Assembly (NCBI GenBank): GCA_024639185.1
Contig: JAHEIW010000016.1
Span: 1 to 47,229, forward strand
DNA: 47,229 bases
Direction: 5' to 3'
DNA from: Deltaproteobacteria bacterium
GTDB taxonomy: Bacteria > Desulfobacterota > Desulfobacteria > Desulfobacterales > JAHEIW01
Positions 44,213 through 47,229 of the stretch are shown here, in pieces; positions within the stretch are counted from its first letter, which is position 1, and every line of letters begins with the position of its first letter. The notes beneath the pieces were generated by a model that worked only from the letters and a program-made list of their open reading frames with translations, ran no database searches and had not been told where the DNA came from. Position numbers and translations under genes: made by a program.

Positions 44213-45712
44213 TTAAAACGGAAAAAGGCTGCTCAGGGTATCGATAAAACAACTGCTTCCGCCGCCACCGCCGCCTGATGAACCCGATGAAGCGGTGCTG
44301 GCCGGAGCCGCGCCCATACCGGACGGGTCAACAATGATGCCGTTTTGCTGATTGTCGTCGTCACCCGTGCCACCATCGACTAAAGTGATGCTCAACCGGG
44401 TTCGATCACCGTTGAGCGCAACGTTGGCGCTGTAGTCATACCAGCCTAAACTTGGGCTGTATTTGTACCATTTGTAGCCCTGCGGCATGGGCTCCGGTAA
44501 CAGAACCTTGACAGTGGTGCTGCTACCGGGGATGTCGACTTTGATTGTAAAGTCCATCAGACCGTAAATCATATTTTGCGGCATGCCGTTTCGATTCGTT
44601 ATATCATTACCATCAGGGTCAACCGGCTGTAAGCTGACCAGGTCCGCGTCGCCGTCCGGCTGCAACCCCAGAATTGAATTTGTTGTAGTCTGAAAAGTGA
44701 TGACATCCGCGGGCACCGTCTGGATACCGTTATCGGTGATGTTAATGGTTACCGAATCCGAATCCGTTTCTCCGCCCGAATCAATTACAGTCAACTGAAA
44801 AATAAGCGTGACATCTTCTGTGATCGGGGCGGCTACAAAAGTAGGTCTAACGGCAGCCGTGTCCGATAGCGCTATCGCCGGCCCGCTGGTCTGGGTCCAT
44901 TCATAGGTCACAATTGCGTCGTTGGGGTCCGATGATTGTGAACCATCCAGCGCAACGGTTTCACTTTCAATAACGTCCTGATCGGGGCCGGCGTCGGCTA
45001 CCGGCGGCAACTGATTGATGGCAAAGCTGACCGCAAGGGTGTGGTTGCTGCTGACATCTTCAAATGTGTAGTCGGTGGTGATAGCCGTTGCAACACCATC
45101 CACCAGAATTTCGGCCACGCTGTATCCGGCGTTGGACGAAATCGTAAAAGTGATATCGTCACCCTGATTCACCTCGACATTTCCTTGCGGTGTGACGCTG
45201 CCGCCTGTTCCGGCTGTGGCTGTGATGGTGTAGCTGGCAATCTCCGGACAGGAACTGACACCGCTGCGGCGACCAAAATTCTGGGTCCAGTAATGGCCAT
45301 AGGTGCTGCTGGCCACATAGGCATATCCAACACCGATGTCGCAAAAATTGGGGTTCAATATGTTGGCCCGGTGGCCAGGGCTGGCCATCCAGGTGTCGAT
45401 CACATCTTCAGGGGTGGGTTGGCCGGCGGCGATGTTTTCACCGCAATAATTCCAATTGTAGCCGGCGTCCGTCATTCGACCACACGCAGTTCTTCCGTCA
45501 AGGCTCATGTGGCTAAAATAGTCGTGCAACCCCATGTCCTCGGAATGGCCCCGGGCGGCAGACGCCAGGCTGGTATCGTAACTGAGCGGCGGGAGCCCCT
45601 CTGCATCCCTTTCAATATTGACCAGATCAATCACTTCGGATTCAAAATCGGCATAGACATATCCGCCAAGCAGCAATGAGCAGCATGTAAATATAATCAG
45701 GACCCGTTTCAC
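44213..45712 (-). CDS. Secreted CAP-domain protein with Ig-like and anchor domains
   Basis: A 499-residue secreted protein. A signal peptide (about residues 1-21, ending YVYA) is followed by a CAP/SCP domain (about 25-155) with LVNIERDAEGLPPL, HSEDMGLHDYFSH, CGENIAAG and TPEDVIDTWMASPGHRANIL, including the two His and Glu of the CAP cleft. Then come a bacterial repeat-like domain (TATAGTGGSVTPQG), a PKD/cadherin-like Ig domain (PVADAGPDQDVIESETVALDGSQS), a choice-of-anchor type region (about 360-475, ending NGIIVDPSGMG) and a Ser/Gly-rich tail ending SSCFIDTLSSLFPF. The Cys near the C-terminus suggests processing or lipid-type anchoring. GTG 45712 is preferred; ATG 45727 is possible. Confidence 0.85.
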   Translation of the reverse strand: MKRVLIIFTCCSLLLGGYVYADFESEVIDLVNIERDAEGLPPLSYDTSLASAARGHSEDMGLHDYFSHMSLDGRTACGRMTDAGYNWNYCGENIAAGQPTPEDVIDTWMASPGHRANILNPNFCDIGVGYAYVASSTYGHYWTQNFGRRSGVSSCPEIASYTITATAGTGGSVTPQGNVEVNQGDDITFTISSNAGYSVAEILVDGVATAITTDYTFEDVSSNHTLAVSFAINQLPPVADAGPDQDVIESETVALDGSQSSDPNDAIVTYEWTQTSGPAIALSDTAAVRPTFVAAPITEDVTLIFQLTVIDSGGETDSDSVTINITDNGIQTVPADVITFQTTTNSILGLQPDGDADLVSLQPVDPDGNDITNRNGMPQNMIYGLMDFTIKVDIPGSSTTVKVLLPEPMPQGYKWYKYSPSLGWYDYSANVALNGDRTRLSITLVDGGTGDDDNQQNGIIVDPSGMGAAPASTASSGSSGGGGGGSSCFIDTLSSLFPF

Positions 45713-46017
45713 CGCAGTGCCCCCCATGTAGGTGTATAGCGTAATGGTTTTAAAGACGCGGATCAAATATTCTTAAAAACCTGTGCAATAACCACACCAT
45801 CAAGGCATATTTTTATAAAGTTTAATAAATTAGGATGGTTATACGTATACCCCGGTCATCTTTGTGTGTTTCAATGACAGATTTTATCAACATGCCGTAC
45901 AAAAAATGTCACATGCGCGCTGCATCATTTCTGCATTTGTAAACCTTTCGAAAATCAATTACGTCATAGGCCTTAAATTTCCGGATCGATCCATTGATCG
46001 AAGAAAGGAGAGGAAAG

Positions 46018-46680
46018 ATGAAAAAGAGACTCATAGCGCTGCTACTGGTATTTTCATTGATTGCATGTACGGGAATGTCCCAAAGACAGCAAACCGGAAC
46101 CGCCGTTGGTTCGGTCGGTGGCGCCGGTGTGGGGGCCGTCATCGGGGGCGCATACGCCGGTAATACCGGTGCCTGGATTGGCGGATTAATCGGTGCAGGA
46201 CTCGGCGGATTGGCCGGCTATCAGGTAGCTTCCTACATGGACCGGCAGGAAGCCGATCTGAATGCCGCCCTTGCTGAATCAAGAGCTTACAACCGTGCCA
46301 GCATCGAGCGCGATCGCGAAAACACCGATATTCTTCTGGCCACTTTCAAAGGCGATGTGTTCTTTGATTTTGATTCGGCAGCCGTTAAATCCGGTGGATT
46401 TACTGAAATTGATCGTGTAACGCCCGTGCTGCAGAAATACAACCACACCGCCATTCAAGTTGAAGGCCACACCGACGCGGTCGGCAGCGAACACTATAAT
46501 CAGCAATTGTCCGAACGCAGGGCTGCAGCTGTTCAAAATATGCTGATTCAACGCGGCATCGACCCCAAACGGATTCGCTCGGTGGGTTTTGGTGAGTCCC
46601 AGCCGGTGTCTTCAAACAACGCCGTTAACCGAAGGGTAACCCTGCGGATCATACCGCTGGTAGATGGGAGTAGCGCATAG
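46018..46680 (+). CDS. OmpA-family outer-membrane lipoprotein
   Basis: A 220-residue lipoprotein with lipobox LIAC (Cys about residue 19), a glycine-zipper segment (about 30-75, GGAGVGAVIGGAYAG and GGLIGAGLGGLAGYQ) and a C-terminal OmpA domain (about 110-215) with FFDFDSAAV, VEGHTDAVGSEHYNQQLSERRA and VNRRVTLRI, including the Asp and Arg that bind diaminopimelate of peptidoglycan. It should link outer membrane to cell wall (YiaD/Pal-like). ATG 46018 follows AAAGGAGAGG. Confidence 0.92.
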   Translation: MKKRLIALLLVFSLIACTGMSQRQQTGTAVGSVGGAGVGAVIGGAYAGNTGAWIGGLIGAGLGGLAGYQVASYMDRQEADLNAALAESRAYNRASIERDRENTDILLATFKGDVFFDFDSAAVKSGGFTEIDRVTPVLQKYNHTAIQVEGHTDAVGSEHYNQQLSERRAAAVQNMLIQRGIDPKRIRSVGFGESQPVSSNNAVNRRVTLRIIPLVDGSSA

Positions 46681-46683
46681 AAA

Positions 46684-46822
46684 AGGTTTCAGGTGTCAGG
46701 AAATAGATGACAGAAGACAGAGGCCAGAGGCCAGAAGACCCGGCTTCGCTCTTCGCTTTTGCAAGCCTCGCCGCGACAACACGCCGCGGCTAGCCGAGGC
46801 CAGAGGGCAGAAGTCAGAAGAC
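46684..46822. repeat. CAGA-type repeat after the OmpA-like gene
   Basis: GGTTTCAGGTGTCAGG at 46685-46700 repeats the unit at 16817-16831, followed by GACAGAAGACAGAGGCCAGAGG and, after a GC-rich stretch with a CGCGGC-type palindrome near 46765-46795, another run CCAGAGGGCAGAAGTCAGAAGAC. Confidence 0.6.
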
Positions 46823-46840
46823 AAGGGAAAGGGGCGAAGA

Positions 46841-47229
46841 TCAGTCGGGCTGCATGTGGCGTTCTAATGTATACAGCTCGATAATATCATTGACCTGACG
46901 GGCGGTGGCCGAATCCTTTAACGTTTGAATACGGTCTGTTCCATAATAGGTTTGCCTGTCCAGCCACGACACAAAATCATCGCTGGCAATAATTTGATGC
47001 CAGGCGGGATGCTTGGCTGCGACCTCGGCATAAAGCACCACCGCTGCGGCTAAATCCGGCGCAAACAGCGTATCATGGCCCATCTGATGATCGGCCGCAA
47101 ATTGCTGCAGGGCAGCGCTGGTATAGGGGCCGATAATACCGTCAATCGGCCCTGTCGCATAGCCGCCGGCAATCAAACTTTTTTGAATGCGTCTGACCCG
47201 GGCCATATCCCGGTTGTAGGCGTTCAGAA
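46841..47229 (-). CDS. Peptidoglycan-binding-domain protein, 5' end outside window
   Basis: Partial gene: the frame is open through the right edge, so the true start lies beyond it; 129 residues are visible. RVRRIQKSLIAGGYATGPID and GIIGPYTSAALQQFAADHQM form a peptidoglycan-binding 1 repeat (Q-x-x-L-x-x-x-G-Y-x-x-G-x-x-D-G-x-x-G-x-x-T). The C-terminal 75 residues resemble nothing I recognise, with WHQIIASDDFVSWLDRQTYY. It may be a cell-wall-associated or secretion-related protein. Confidence 0.7.
   Translation of the reverse strand, partial: LNAYNRDMARVRRIQKSLIAGGYATGPIDGIIGPYTSAALQQFAADHQMGHDTLFAPDLAAAVVLYAEVAAKHPAWHQIIASDDFVSWLDRQTYYGTDRIQTLKDSATARQVNDIIELYTLERHMQPD

Overview
The window reads as chromosome of an anaerobic, selenocysteine-using bacterium, most likely a sulfate-reducer-like Desulfobacterota (Desulfobacterales type). 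That placement is inference: it rests on a periplasmic selenocysteine formate dehydrogenase (FdhAB plus FdhE), a full Mrp antiporter, split ATP-synthase genes, LivFGHMK and Pot transporters, and intergenic DNA full of degenerate dispersed repeats. No rRNA, tRNA, CRISPR array, phage or insertion sequence was seen.

Layout. (1) 391-6298 (+): seven-gene Mrp Na+/H+ antiporter operon, mrpABCDEFG. (2) 6319-11089 (-): a membrane-sector (F0) ATP synthase cluster in transcription order atpZ, atpI, a, a four-hairpin fused c subunit, a normal c subunit, b', b, then a cytidylate-kinase-like gene; a second cytidylate-kinase-like gene lies divergently at 11269-11877. No F1 gene is present. The normal c subunit has the full Na+ ligand set (Q32, V63, E65, S66, T67, Y70), which fits the neighbouring Na+ antiporter. 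(3) 12004-13692 (+): three exported thioredoxin-fold proteins (a UxxC selenoprotein split by an in-frame UGA, a peroxiredoxin-like protein, a TlpA-like protein), facing dsbD (13816-15726, -). (4) 15909-20906 (-): fdhE, fdhB and selenocysteine fdhA. (5) 21543-24269 (+): metK and ahcY of the S-adenosylmethionine cycle. (6) 25103-36256: aminotransferase, a double-domain KamA-like radical SAM protein, amidohydrolase, proline-racemase-family enzyme and a PotABCD-type importer, probably an uptake and catabolic island for an unknown amino-acid-like compound. (7) 36957-44008: NAD kinase, a branched-chain amino-acid-type importer with fused LivH-LivM, and a threonine dehydratase. (8) 44213-47229: a CAP-domain surface protein, an OmpA-like lipoprotein and a partial peptidoglycan-binding protein.

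The strongest novelty candidates are the F0 rotor locus and the selenoprotein. The rotor gene encodes four c hairpins in one 324-residue chain, and only the first keeps the ion-binding carboxylate (E65; Gln at the equivalent sites 145, 226 and 307). It sits next to an ordinary Na+-type c gene, suggesting a hybrid or alternative rotor with fewer ions per turn. The thioredoxin-fold selenoprotein and FdhA have UGA codons followed by hairpins with the same GGC apical loop. A KamA protein with a catalytically dead second copy, and about 120-140 bp palindromic repeats sharing a TACTT-AAGTA core, are also worth attention.
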